Source of the DNA: an uncultured Bacteroidota bacterium | GTDB taxonomy: Bacteria; Bacteroidota; Bacteroidia; AKYH767-A; 2013-40CM-41-45 | Length of the DNA stretch: 38,530 nt | NCBI GenBank assembly: GCA_937871435.1 | Contig: CALMQM010000127.1 | Coordinates: 1 to 38,530, forward strand | Reading direction: 5' to 3' | Part shown: one piece after another, positions 8,611-17,029 of the stretch | Layout: every line of letters starts with the position of its first letter | How positions within the stretch are numbered: the stretch's first letter is position 1 | The notes under the pieces: model-generated | Seen by the model: the letters and a program-made list of their open reading frames with translations, nothing else | What the model was told of the DNA's origin: nothing | The model's database searches: none | Program-made: the position numbers and the translations under genes

Positions 8611-9302
8611 TGGATGAAAAAACAAGATCCGAGCAGGGAACACAATTTTACTGCATCAGCTCCGGGGGACATCACATGATTTTTGTTCTGTAAATCAATT
8701 TCCGAAATAAATTTCCGGATTTCAAGAGATACTAAAATCGTTTTGTTTTGTCCTGTTCTGCTTCGAATCACCTGAATCGTTTTGAATGGATATTGATATC
8801 CTCCAAGATGAAAATCAAAAGCATGTCTGGGCTCAGGACAATTCGGAGAAACTCCTGTCAGTTCAAAATTAATATATCCGCTTTGCCAGGTCCAGTACAT
8901 CCCCTGGGTTGGATCAAGCACGCCGCCTCTGACTCCGGAAACATTTACAAGACTATCTAAACCCAGATTAAACTGAAGCGTATTGAATTCCTTTGTAACA
9001 GGAATCAGAAATTGCATAGATTCCGGATTTGTGATATCAACCAGATGAAAACTATTTTCTTCAGACTTCACAAGTGAACTATCCTGAAATAGCTGCACAG
9101 CAGAAATATAAAATCGCAGAGAACTAAACTTTACACTGTCTTTTGCCCGAATGGCATAAGAAACACTATCCAGCTCAATTGGTTTTCCATCAAAAACAGG
9201 AACTATCCGAACCTGAACTGAATTATCCGTCTGGGCAAAAAGTCCAAATTCGTAAACAAAGCAAAACACTAAGCACACAATGAATCTCAGCACAACTTTC
9301 AT
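8607..9302 (-). CDS. MbnP-like copper-binding protein
   Basis: A 231-residue exported protein resembling the MbnP family. Signal peptide MKVVLRFIVCLVFCF...LFAQ, then an alternating beta-rich domain. The family hallmark MYWTWQSGY (residues 135-143) supplies the WxW motif (W137, W139); in characterised MbnP the first of these tryptophans is converted to kynurenine by MbnH and helps bind Cu(I). FHLGG (164-168) gives a candidate histidine ligand. The ATG at 9302 was chosen because it begins the signal peptide; the frame stays open upstream into the preceding gene. The last ten residues (CSLLGSCFFIQ) are an unusual hydrophobic, cysteine-containing tail. Likely one operon with the YHYH protein (40 bases upstream) and the di-heme enzyme (overlapping). 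Confidence 0.85.
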   Translation of the reverse strand: MKVVLRFIVCLVFCFVYEFGLFAQTDNSVQVRIVPVFDGKPIELDSVSYAIRAKDSVKFSSLRFYISAVQLFQDSSLVKSEENSFHLVDITNPESMQFLIPVTKEFNTLQFNLGLDSLVNVSGVRGGVLDPTQGMYWTWQSGYINFELTGVSPNCPEPRHAFDFHLGGYQYPFKTIQVIRSRTGQNKTILVSLEIRKFISEIDLQNKNHVMSPGADAVKLCSLLGSCFFIQ

Positions 9303-9342
9303 TTTCTCAGACTTTAAGTCCTTCAAAGAATCACGGGAATAT

Positions 9343-10869
9343 TTATTTTCTTGCCAACACAACTTTCTGAACATACTTACGAATCCCATCGCTTGCTTTC
9401 ACAATATAATTTCCATCATACACCGTACGAAGATCAAAATATGCAATGGTGCTGCCCTGATTAATTTTGGTACTTGAAATTACTTTCCCGTTCATATCAA
9501 TCAGTTGAATTTCCATTCCGGTTAAAACTAATTCTTTCGTTTGGATCACCAATAAATCACTGGCCGGATTTGGAAACACTGAAAGAGAAAAAGGAGATGC
9601 TTCTGAATTCACTGCAATAGAAGTCGTTGGTACATATACTGTAGTTGGCTCTGTTACGGAAGTAACTTTACGGTTTGCATATACTCCGTAAAAAGTTGGT
9701 CCGACCACGTAGGGATAAGCAGAATTCCACTGATCATTTACCGTAGCGAAGTAGCAATAAGTTCCGGAAGGATATTCAGGCGTTACACAAAATCTTCCGT
9801 TGTGCTCATCGAGGTAATCCGGATCACTCGGATGAGCGATAAATTCATAGTCTTCTCTGAAATAGCCCAATGGATAAGTAGTACTCACAGCCGGACCTGC
9901 ACTCACTGCATTTCCATTCGGGTCAGTTGTACGGGTTGTGATATTTCTCAACTGATAACCGGACTTCATTCTCACAATTCCTCCGCTTCCATTTGTATTT
10001 AGATAGGCATATGCTCCATAAATCGGGAAACCGTCATACGCAAATCCGATCAGAGGAGAATGCTGTGTGCTGTCGATGGCATACAATCCATCAGCATCGT
10101 AGAGATTACACACATTGGAAATTACTGTAAGATCCAGTTTGAATGCGCTGGGATTCTGGTGATGGTGGTAATTACCCATAGCAGGATGCCCTTTCGCACA
10201 ATCAAAACCGGCACGCTCTGCGACAATGGCATCGCGGTTCCAGTCCATCGTTGCTCCCATTCCACCCGGACAAGGAGGATTTCCCGGACCTCCGCAAAGA
10301 GCATTTGTATTGCTGTTCCAGGCTACTCCGTCACGATAATCAAATAAAGCGACTCCGTTAATGAATACACCGATATCTCCTCCGGTAGTAGCTGTTGGTG
10401 TACCAGTATTCTGAACCGGAGCCAGCGGGAATTTAAAGATCGCGTTCTGATCGGATGCTTGCGATGGATTTCCATCCAGAAACGGACCTGTCGGATATGC
10501 CGGAATGCCATGTGTGGATACATAAACATTGTTCGCTGAATACTGAACCAGCTGACAATTCACCACAATGTTGTTTGGGATCAAATTTGAATTTCCACTC
10601 ACATAATAATTCCCGGTGGCACTGGTATTTTGTAACCAGCTTGTAATGGCAGGGCTTTGAGCCATTCCTGAACTTGCGAGGAATAACGTGAAGACAAAAT
10701 ACAATTTCTTCCTGCGATTTGCTCCCGGCTGAATCTGTCTTATCCGGCTTCTGTTGTTTGACTGTACAAACAGTACTGACAATTTCCCGGAAGAATTTGT
10801 CTGAAGCCTTTTCAAAATTTTATTCATCATTTTTTTGCAGAGTGTGAAATTGAATTTCATGTTAATCAT
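9343..10869 (-). CDS. YHYH domain-containing protein with T9SS sorting domain
   Basis: A 508-residue secreted protein. The hydrophobic core of the signal peptide (KKLYFVFTLFLASSGMAQ) starts only around residue 54, an unusually long N-region; ATGs at 10869, 10860, 10830 and 10827 are all possible and none fixes the N-region. The body matches the YHYH family (PF14240): a GDIGVFINGVALFD segment, MDWNRDA, GHPAMGNYHHHQNP (the signature, here NYHHHQNP), and YDGFPIYGAY. A T9SS type A domain closes the protein (from VFPNPASDLL, about residue 425). Function of YHYH proteins is not established. As the first gene before MbnP-like and MbnH-like genes it may share their metal-related role; its histidine cluster fits that idea but does not prove it. 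Confidence 0.85.
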   Translation of the reverse strand: MINMKFNFTLCKKMMNKILKRLQTNSSGKLSVLFVQSNNRSRIRQIQPGANRRKKLYFVFTLFLASSGMAQSPAITSWLQNTSATGNYYVSGNSNLIPNNIVVNCQLVQYSANNVYVSTHGIPAYPTGPFLDGNPSQASDQNAIFKFPLAPVQNTGTPTATTGGDIGVFINGVALFDYRDGVAWNSNTNALCGGPGNPPCPGGMGATMDWNRDAIVAERAGFDCAKGHPAMGNYHHHQNPSAFKLDLTVISNVCNLYDADGLYAIDSTQHSPLIGFAYDGFPIYGAYAYLNTNGSGGIVRMKSGYQLRNITTRTTDPNGNAVSAGPAVSTTYPLGYFREDYEFIAHPSDPDYLDEHNGRFCVTPEYPSGTYCYFATVNDQWNSAYPYVVGPTFYGVYANRKVTSVTEPTTVYVPTTSIAVNSEASPFSLSVFPNPASDLLVIQTKELVLTGMEIQLIDMNGKVISSTKINQGSTIAYFDLRTVYDGNYIVKASDGIRKYVQKVVLARK

Positions 10870-11197
10870 TTTTCCGGATTAAGAATTCGCTATTTTATTA
10901 TATCAGAAGAAATACTTTATCTGTTTCCCTTCTGATTGAAACTCTTTTGCAGGGTTTAATCCTTGCATTGGTTCAATGAGCGAGGAAGATAGACAATAAT
11001 TCCCTTTCCGATCCTCCATTACAGGGTAAAGACCATAAATTAAACGGTGAAAATCAAATCACAATAATATCAGATCGGAAAATGATAAAAAAACAGACTT
11101 GTATTCTAAATCGAAAAAATTGAATCAGAAAAATAACAAACAGCTTCGGATAAAATTTTTATCGAAGGACTAATGAAATCTGAAAAACCGGTAAAAT
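10870..11197. other. Intergenic region (promoter of YHYH operon; end of CotH gene)
   Basis: This 328-base AT-rich gap must hold the promoter of the YHYH-MbnP-MbnH operon, but I see no clean TAnnTTTG element. Near the other end, an imperfect hairpin at 11144-11167 (CTTCGG...ATCGAAG, one bulged base) lies about 30 bases past the stop of the 11198 gene and is followed on the minus strand by a T-rich stretch. It is a weak terminator candidate. No small gene or RNA is evident. Confidence 0.4.
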
Positions 11198-14100
11198 TTA
11201 CCTGTTCACCGACAAGCGCCCGGTTTGTATTCGTTCATCTGTGATAAAACGATAAATATAGATGCCTGAACTGAGATGGCTTCCATCGAATCGAATCAGT
11301 TGCTGTCCGGATGAAAGATGAGAATCAGTAATCTGTTGAATTAGATTCCCTGCCAGATCAAGAATATCAATGGATACGTGTTGTGCTCTGCTCAAACCGA
11401 AAACAAAAGTCGTTGTCTCATTAAACGGATTCGGGAAAATGTACAAAGGAGTCGTATTTTTTATTTCTTCTATTCCTATAATACCATCCATCAAAGTCAC
11501 TGTATCACATTGTGTACAATTTCCACTATCAGTAACACAAAATGTATAAAGCCCGGCGTGCAAATTTGTAGCCTGCAAAGTGCTTTGTCCGGTTGGAGTC
11601 CATTGATAAACATAAGGAGGCAAACCACCGGAAACTGTTGCTGTCGCGTTTCCATCTGAACAACCCTGACAACTCGCATCCACATGTTGCAGACTCACCT
11701 GAATTGGCGCGGGTTCAGAGATCGTGAATGTTCTGTCTATGAAACAACCATTTCCATCCGAAATTGTAACCTGACATGTTCCGGGACACAAATTATTTTG
11801 CATCATCACGGTATCACCATTGCACCAGTTAAGATAATACGGCTGAATTCCTCCGCTGATATTTACTGAAGCGGAACCATTGCAGGCACTGAAACAAGTG
11901 ACATCATTGGAGCTTACAGTTGCTGTCAACATATCCGGTTCGGAAATGGATGCTGAGGAAGTAGTAAAGCAACCCATCGAATCAGTTACAATCACAGCGT
12001 AGCTTCCTGCCGCAAGTTGAACAGCCGAATCACCGGTCTGCCCCCCGGGATTCCATTGATAAGAATAAGGAGGAGTACCACCACCTGCATCAGCATAAAT
12101 AAATCCATCCATCGCGCCATGGCAGTTTACATTGTTTGCAAACATCAGCACTGCAAGTGGTGCAGGTTCATCCAGGAACAATCCGATGGAGTCTACGCAA
12201 CCATTCGCATCTGTAACTGCAATACTATACAAACCGGCAGTCAATCCATTCGCCACCGCTCCGGAAGAAACATTGGGTGTCCATGAATAAGTAAACGGCT
12301 GCGTTCCGCCGGCAACTGCAAGCGCAAGTGCTCCGTCGGAATTTCCGTTACACGTTGCATTTACCTGACTGGACACACTTACATGTGGAGACGTATTTGC
12401 ATTCACAAAAGAAGAAGAAGTCTTTGTACATCCATGATCATCCGTAACAGTTACAGTATATGTTCCGGCTGCAAGATTCAGAACCGAAGGAACAGTATCA
12501 CTCAAAGAACTCCAGGTATAATGATAAGGAGCAACACCTCCATTCACTGATGCGGAAATAGAACCATTGTCCAGTCCGCAACGCGCAGCCATTGTTGTTA
12601 GATTCACAGAAAGAATTGCCGGCTCCAGTACATTTACAGAAGCTGTAGAAGAACAACCTGAAGCATCTGTACAAGTAACTACATAAGTACCTGCATGCAA
12701 TCCGGTAGCAGTTTGTCCATTTCCTCCTAATGGTGACCAGCTGTAAGTGTAAGCAGGATTTCCTCCATTGACTGTCACTGTGGCGGAACCATTGACTCCT
12801 GCAAAGCAAGAAACCGGAACACTTCCTGTGTTCAATTGCAACACTGTCGGTTGCGTGATGATAATCTGTTGTACACTTGAACAACCACTCATATCTGTAG
12901 TCGTCACAGTATACACACCCGCGCTCAGTCCACTTGCGGCTGCATTTGTTCCTCCGGAAGGAGACCATTGGTATGAATAAGGAGTTATGCCTCCGCTGGC
13001 TGAAATACTTCCACTTCCGTTGTTGCCTCCAAAACAGGTCACATTATTTTGCGATGCGACGACTGAAGCAAGGCCTGAAGTACTGACAACAGTTACTGAA
13101 CCGGTAGCAGTACACGCATTTACATCAGTGACAGTAACAGTATAACTGCCCGCACCAAGATTCATCGCATTTTGAGAATTCCCTCCGGATGGTGACCACA
13201 CATATTGATATGTTCCTGTTCCGCCACTCGCTGAAGCGGATGCTGTTCCATCATTCTGTCCGCAGGAAGAAGGTGTGGATGCTGTGCTTATGGATATCAG
13301 AGTTGGCTGAGAGATGACAGCCTGATTCGATCCGGTACAATTGTTCACATCAGAAACAGTTACTGTGTAAGTTCCTGCAGCGATTCCACTAATCCCTGAA
13401 GATGTTGCACCGCCGGGTGACCATGAGTAAGTATAACCACCGCCACCTCCAGAAGCAAACGCAGTGACACTACCATTGCTTCCATTAAAACAGGAAACAT
13501 TCTGAGTAGAAACATTGGCCACCACGGCGGAAGGCTGAGTTATTGTGACTGAAGAAGTAGCAACACATCCATTTCCATCACTGATACTCACTGTATAAGT
13601 TCCTGCCTGCAATTGTGTAGCCACAACTGAAGTCCCACCTGAAGGTGACCATTGATAAGAATAAGGAGATGTGCCGCCGGAGGCAATTGCTGATGCAGTT
13701 CCATTTCCTCCGTTGAAACATGTCAACGAAGTACCACTTGCACTTGCAGTAAGAGCAGCTGGTTCAGTAATGTTCACATCCACTCTTCCTTCACAACCCA
13801 CCACATCTGTTACAGTTACCTGATAAGAACCTGCTGAAAGACCGGAGGCTGTTGAAAGTGTTCCTCCGGATGGTGACCAGGAGTATGTATATGGGGGATT
13901 TCCTCCGGAAACATTTACCGCCGCACTGCCATTTGCTCCACCATGACAGGAAACATTATTCATCGATGCAAGCGAAACAGATGGCGCTACAGGATTACTG
14001 ATCGTTACATCTGTTGAATCTTTGCATCCTCTCGCATCCGTAATGACAACACGAACAGTTCCGGCACACAAGCCTGTTGCTGTGGAAGTAGTTTGTCCGT

Positions 14101-16225
14101 CTGTCCAGCGATAAGAATAAGGTCCTGTTCCACCGCTTCCTGTTGCTGTCGCGGAAGCATTACAGCCATTGCCGGTACAACTCGCTGAAGTTGCAGAAAC
14201 GGAAACCTGAAGTTGAGTCGGCTCAGTTATCGTTACTGTTCTCGTACGCGTACATCCGATCGCGTCTTCCATGGTAAGTACATAATCTCCCGGACAAAGA
14301 AGAGAAATGGTGTCGTTGCTTATTCCGGTGTCCCATGAAAATGTTTTCTGATAAGGACTGGTACCGCTTGCCCATGCCACACCGTCGCACGCATTTACAC
14401 AAGAAACATTTTGCTGACCTGAACTTACAGTACAATTACAATGACCGGGAATATTGTTATCCATCCATGTGAGTCGTGTATTTACCCAGTTTTTCAGATT
14501 CTGGATTTCTCCGGCGTATGTTGTTGGATAAGGAGATGGATTTGGCCACACATAAGTTCCAAGTATCGGCCACACAGTAAAATTCCAATCCTTGCTTTCA
14601 TTGAGAATATTCGCGATAGAATCAATGATCGAATAAATATGTTGTTTGTCAAGAACTGTTGCGCGTAGATTTTGCCAGCGACATTTCAACTGATTAGTAT
14701 AATTAGAATCCTGCATCATTCGTTGCCACCAGAACGGAGGCTGGTAGCCATCGCCTGTGCAGGAGAACTGATAAGCCCAACCGGTGGTGTCATCACCTCC
14801 ACAATAATTCGCGTTACCGAACGCGATATCAAAATCCCAAACCGGACCGGTCTTCAGTGTTTTTTCTTTGTCTTTATACAAATACGTACTGATGCGATAC
14901 CCATCCACATTTTTACTGATTTCATTCGAGAAAAAATAATCTATAAAAGAAGTATTGCCAATGAATTTAGCGTATCCCAGACTGCTGTCCATGAAATTAG
15001 AACTGTTCAGCGCTCGTTCAAAGCTGTCGACATATGCCTGAATGTAAGCCTTCTGAGGAGCAACAATACTATCCGGATCGGGATAATCATATTGGTAATA
15101 AATAGTCTGTCCATTGCTATGATTCGGCGGTGCATAATTAGAAGTCCATCCTGAACCACCGGTTCCTGTTGTCTTGTCAATCTTCACGATGTAACCACCG
15201 GAAACATCAGGATAAGTAGTTTCATAAGTATACAGCTTGCTAATATCCACTCTGTTTTTATCCCGTTTAATTTTTTCCATGAATACATAAATGCCTTTGT
15301 ATTCACCATTGATGACAAGATCGACATAATGAGTCCTCACTGCATAATGCCCCATTTCAGCGGCGAGCTGATAGGAAAGCACATTTCTACAAAAAGATTT
15401 ATCCGTATAATTTGCACTAAGAATCCAGTCATGTTCTGCAGGCATTCCCAGGATGGACACGTCATTTTTTACATTTCCTGAAGCATCACGAGTTTCGAAT
15501 CCGTAGGACTTTTTGGGAAACATCTGCGAACTGGAACCTCTGATTTCAATCGCTATTTTCCCATTGTATCCGTTGAAAGCATCACTCGTATGATTCCTGT
15601 TTCCTGTACCGTTGTTTATAATACCGAGATCACAAATAATTTTAGGAGAATCGCTGATAGTTTGTCCATTGGTATTAATGACAAAAATCGGAAGATTACT
15701 TTCTTCGAAAATAAACGGATGAGCAGGGGAATTGCTGAAAGTAATACTCCAGCTTACAACTGAACCGGTGATGCCATTGTTGGAATCATCGATCACCCGC
15801 AACTGCCAGGTTCCATTTCCATTTTGTCCGTTGTTGACTCTCCACAAAATTCCTTCAGGTGAATAATTTCCTGTGAACGGAGCAGAACCCGAAGTGATAG
15901 ATTGCGATGCATCAAATCTGAAAACAGTATTGGTATAGTTGTCGCCTGTTCCTCCATTATCAGTCGTGAGTTCAATCAAGGTACCATCCGGTGCCGCAAG
16001 GAAACAATCGATATCGCGATCTTGTGTATGTGTGATGCTGATGCGTACGGATTCCAATCCGAAGTGATAATCGATTGCCTGCGACAATCCGCTAACATTG
16101 ATATTGAACCGTGAAGTATCGGTAAGAGTGATAATGGAACCACCTGTTCCATTGAAAGTTTGTCCGTATACCGACACTTGCATCAGGATACAGCTCAGAA
16201 ATAAAATTCGGTGCAATCGTTTCAT
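11198..16225 (-). CDS. Giant secreted CotH-kinase-family protein with P-domain, SprB repeats and T9SS tail
   Basis: A 1675-residue extracellular protein. Order: signal peptide (MKRLHRILFLSCILMQVSVYGQ), proprotein-convertase P-type beta-sandwich (about 25-165: SVRISITHTQDRDIDCFLAAPDGT, GTWQLRVIDD), CotH kinase domain (about 175-585: EIRGSSSQMFPKKSYGFE, GEYKGIYVFMEKIKRD at 307-322, GGYIVKID, and WDFDIAFGN at 463-471 with the metal-type aspartates), 13 SprB repeats (about 600-1590) and a type A T9SS domain (from IFPNPFNETT). The frame extends to a GTG at 16246, but the ATG at 16225 starts the signal peptide. CotH proteins in spores are atypical protein kinases; what a secreted one phosphorylates here is unknown. 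It appears monocistronic. Confidence 0.9.
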   Translation of the reverse strand: MKRLHRILFLSCILMQVSVYGQTFNGTGGSIITLTDTSRFNINVSGLSQAIDYHFGLESVRISITHTQDRDIDCFLAAPDGTLIELTTDNGGTGDNYTNTVFRFDASQSITSGSAPFTGNYSPEGILWRVNNGQNGNGTWQLRVIDDSNNGITGSVVSWSITFSNSPAHPFIFEESNLPIFVINTNGQTISDSPKIICDLGIINNGTGNRNHTSDAFNGYNGKIAIEIRGSSSQMFPKKSYGFETRDASGNVKNDVSILGMPAEHDWILSANYTDKSFCRNVLSYQLAAEMGHYAVRTHYVDLVINGEYKGIYVFMEKIKRDKNRVDISKLYTYETTYPDVSGGYIVKIDKTTGTGGSGWTSNYAPPNHSNGQTIYYQYDYPDPDSIVAPQKAYIQAYVDSFERALNSSNFMDSSLGYAKFIGNTSFIDYFFSNEISKNVDGYRISTYLYKDKEKTLKTGPVWDFDIAFGNANYCGGDDTTGWAYQFSCTGDGYQPPFWWQRMMQDSNYTNQLKCRWQNLRATVLDKQHIYSIIDSIANILNESKDWNFTVWPILGTYVWPNPSPYPTTYAGEIQNLKNWVNTRLTWMDNNIPGHCNCTVSSGQQNVSCVNACDGVAWASGTSPYQKTFSWDTGISNDTISLLCPGDYVLTMEDAIGCTRTRTVTITEPTQLQVSVSATSASCTGNGCNASATATGSGGTGPYSYRWTDGQTTSTATGLCAGTVRVVITDARGCKDSTDVTISNPVAPSVSLASMNNVSCHGGANGSAAVNVSGGNPPYTYSWSPSGGTLSTASGLSAGSYQVTVTDVVGCEGRVDVNITEPAALTASASGTSLTCFNGGNGTASAIASGGTSPYSYQWSPSGGTSVVATQLQAGTYTVSISDGNGCVATSSVTITQPSAVVANVSTQNVSCFNGSNGSVTAFASGGGGGYTYSWSPGGATSSGISGIAAGTYTVTVSDVNNCTGSNQAVISQPTLISISTASTPSSCGQNDGTASASASGGTGTYQYVWSPSGGNSQNAMNLGAGSYTVTVTDVNACTATGSVTVVSTSGLASVVASQNNVTCFGGNNGSGSISASGGITPYSYQWSPSGGTNAAASGLSAGVYTVTTTDMSGCSSVQQIIITQPTVLQLNTGSVPVSCFAGVNGSATVTVNGGNPAYTYSWSPLGGNGQTATGLHAGTYVVTCTDASGCSSTASVNVLEPAILSVNLTTMAARCGLDNGSISASVNGGVAPYHYTWSSLSDTVPSVLNLAAGTYTVTVTDDHGCTKTSSSFVNANTSPHVSVSSQVNATCNGNSDGALALAVAGGTQPFTYSWTPNVSSGAVANGLTAGLYSIAVTDANGCVDSIGLFLDEPAPLAVLMFANNVNCHGAMDGFIYADAGGGTPPYSYQWNPGGQTGDSAVQLAAGSYAVIVTDSMGCFTTSSASISEPDMLTATVSSNDVTCFSACNGSASVNISGGIQPYYLNWCNGDTVMMQNNLCPGTCQVTISDGNGCFIDRTFTISEPAPIQVSLQHVDASCQGCSDGNATATVSGGLPPYVYQWTPTGQSTLQATNLHAGLYTFCVTDSGNCTQCDTVTLMDGIIGIEEIKNTTPLYIFPNPFNETTTFVFGLSRAQHVSIDILDLAGNLIQQITDSHLSSGQQLIRFDGSHLSSGIYIYRFITDERIQTGRLSVNR
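11500..14430 (-). repeat. Coding tandem array of 13 SprB-type repeats (~75 codons each)
   Basis: Thirteen units run through the C-terminal half of the CotH protein. Each has a start like NNVSCFGGNNGS, a middle like ASGGTPPYSYQWSPSG, a stretch like LSAGTYTVTVTDANGC and a link like TITQP. The two conserved cysteines per unit probably form a disulphide. Such repeats occur in the SprB adhesin of gliding Flavobacterium. Units diverge enough that the frame is stable, but the DNA is recombination-prone. Confidence 0.85.
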
Positions 16226-16441
16226 TCGATGAAAGAAATTAAACACATACCAGGAAACTAAAACAGAGAATATTTTTTCTCCAAAATCAGATCTATGTTT
16301 CCGAAGAAAACAATAGACATCATTTTTTGAATCTGTGACCTGTCAATTTGAGGTGAATCCATATGACAACAGTTCACCGTTTAATATTTTACCTGAAAAA
16401 TTATAAAAAGTTCAATCAAAAAAGCCAAAAAACTAACAATT

Positions 16442-16939
16442 TTAACCAAAATTGACCATCACCTGGTTCTTCTCCACCTTATCTCCTTTACTCACATGCA
16501 CCTTCTTAACAGTTCCATCAGAAGGCGATTTCAGGATGTTTTCCATCTTCATGGCCTCCAAAACGACGATCGCGTCACCTTTTTTAATGCTTTGGCCATT
16601 TTCTACCAGCACATTCAGTACCAGTCCGGGCATCGGAGCCTTCATATCATTCAACTTCGGTCCGGCACTGATATCTATTCCCATTTCCTTCAGTAAATCA
16701 TCGTATTTATCTCTTACAGAAAGTGTAAACACAGAATTATTCACCTTGATGACAAAGGATTTTTCCTCTGGCTTGAACTCAATAACTTCCGCGACATACG
16801 ATTTATTATCGCGAAGAATATGAAATTTTCCCTCTGCGTACTCCAGTACATCAGCCTGAAATGGTTTGCCATTTACCGATTGATGCGTAGAGTCATATTC
16901 AACTTTAAATTCCTGATTATTTACCTGAACCTTATACAT
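16442..16939 (-). CDS. Biotin carboxyl carrier protein subunit (biotinyl-lipoyl domain)
   Basis: A 165-residue cytosolic protein. The C-terminal 70 residues form a biotinyl domain with MKAPMPGLV (99-107) and the biotinylation motif EAMKMEN (128-134), so K131 should carry biotin. The N-terminal 90 residues (a beta-rich segment, SYVAEVIEF) resemble those of Bacteroidota proteins annotated as acetyl-CoA, propionyl-CoA or methylmalonyl-CoA carboxylase carrier subunits. No biotin carboxylase or carboxyltransferase gene is adjacent, so the partner enzyme cannot be told from this window. I chose the ATG at 16939; the only upstream in-frame start is a TTG overlapping promoter-like sequence. The gene is divergent from the M1 peptidase operon. 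Confidence 0.9.
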   Translation of the reverse strand: MYKVQVNNQEFKVEYDSTHQSVNGKPFQADVLEYAEGKFHILRDNKSYVAEVIEFKPEEKSFVIKVNNSVFTLSVRDKYDDLLKEMGIDISAGPKLNDMKAPMPGLVLNVLVENGQSIKKGDAIVVLEAMKMENILKSPSDGTVKKVHVSKGDKVEKNQVMVNFG

Positions 16940-16943
16940 GAAA

Positions 16944-16951
16944 CAAATGTA
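16944..16951 (-). promoter_or_regulatory. Putative -7 promoter element of the biotin carrier gene (TACATTTG)
   Basis: On the minus strand TACATTTG matches TAnnTTTG and ends only four bases before the ATG at 16939. Transcription would start at or very near the ATG, so the mRNA may be leaderless. Confidence 0.45.
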
Positions 16952-17005
16952 CAATTTTTCCCATTCTTAGCAGCTTTTGAAAGCAGGAAGGATCGGGGCA
17001 ATTTC

Positions 17006-17013
17006 TATCTTTG
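17006..17013 (+). promoter_or_regulatory. Putative -7 promoter element of the M1 peptidase operon (TATCTTTG)
   Basis: TATCTTTG matches TAnnTTTG and ends 16 bases before the ATG at 17030. It supports this start and marks the beginning of the four-gene plus-strand operon, back to back with the biotin carrier promoter. Confidence 0.55.
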
Positions 17014-17029
17014 GCGAGATCAACACGTG

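Noticed and set aside
12498..12968. 156-codon minus-strand frame inside the SprB array
   Set aside because: Same strand but different frame from the SprB repeats; its serine/cysteine/arginine-rich translation merely reflects the repeated DNA.
14672..15154. 160-codon open frame on the plus strand
   Set aside because: It lies wholly inside the CotH kinase coding region on the other strand, and its translation has no recognisable domain or signal; it is a shadow frame.
16820..17029. 70-residue N-terminal extension of the M1 peptidase
   Set aside because: It would cross the divergent biotin carrier gene and both promoter elements, and the ATG at 17030 begins a lipoprotein signal.
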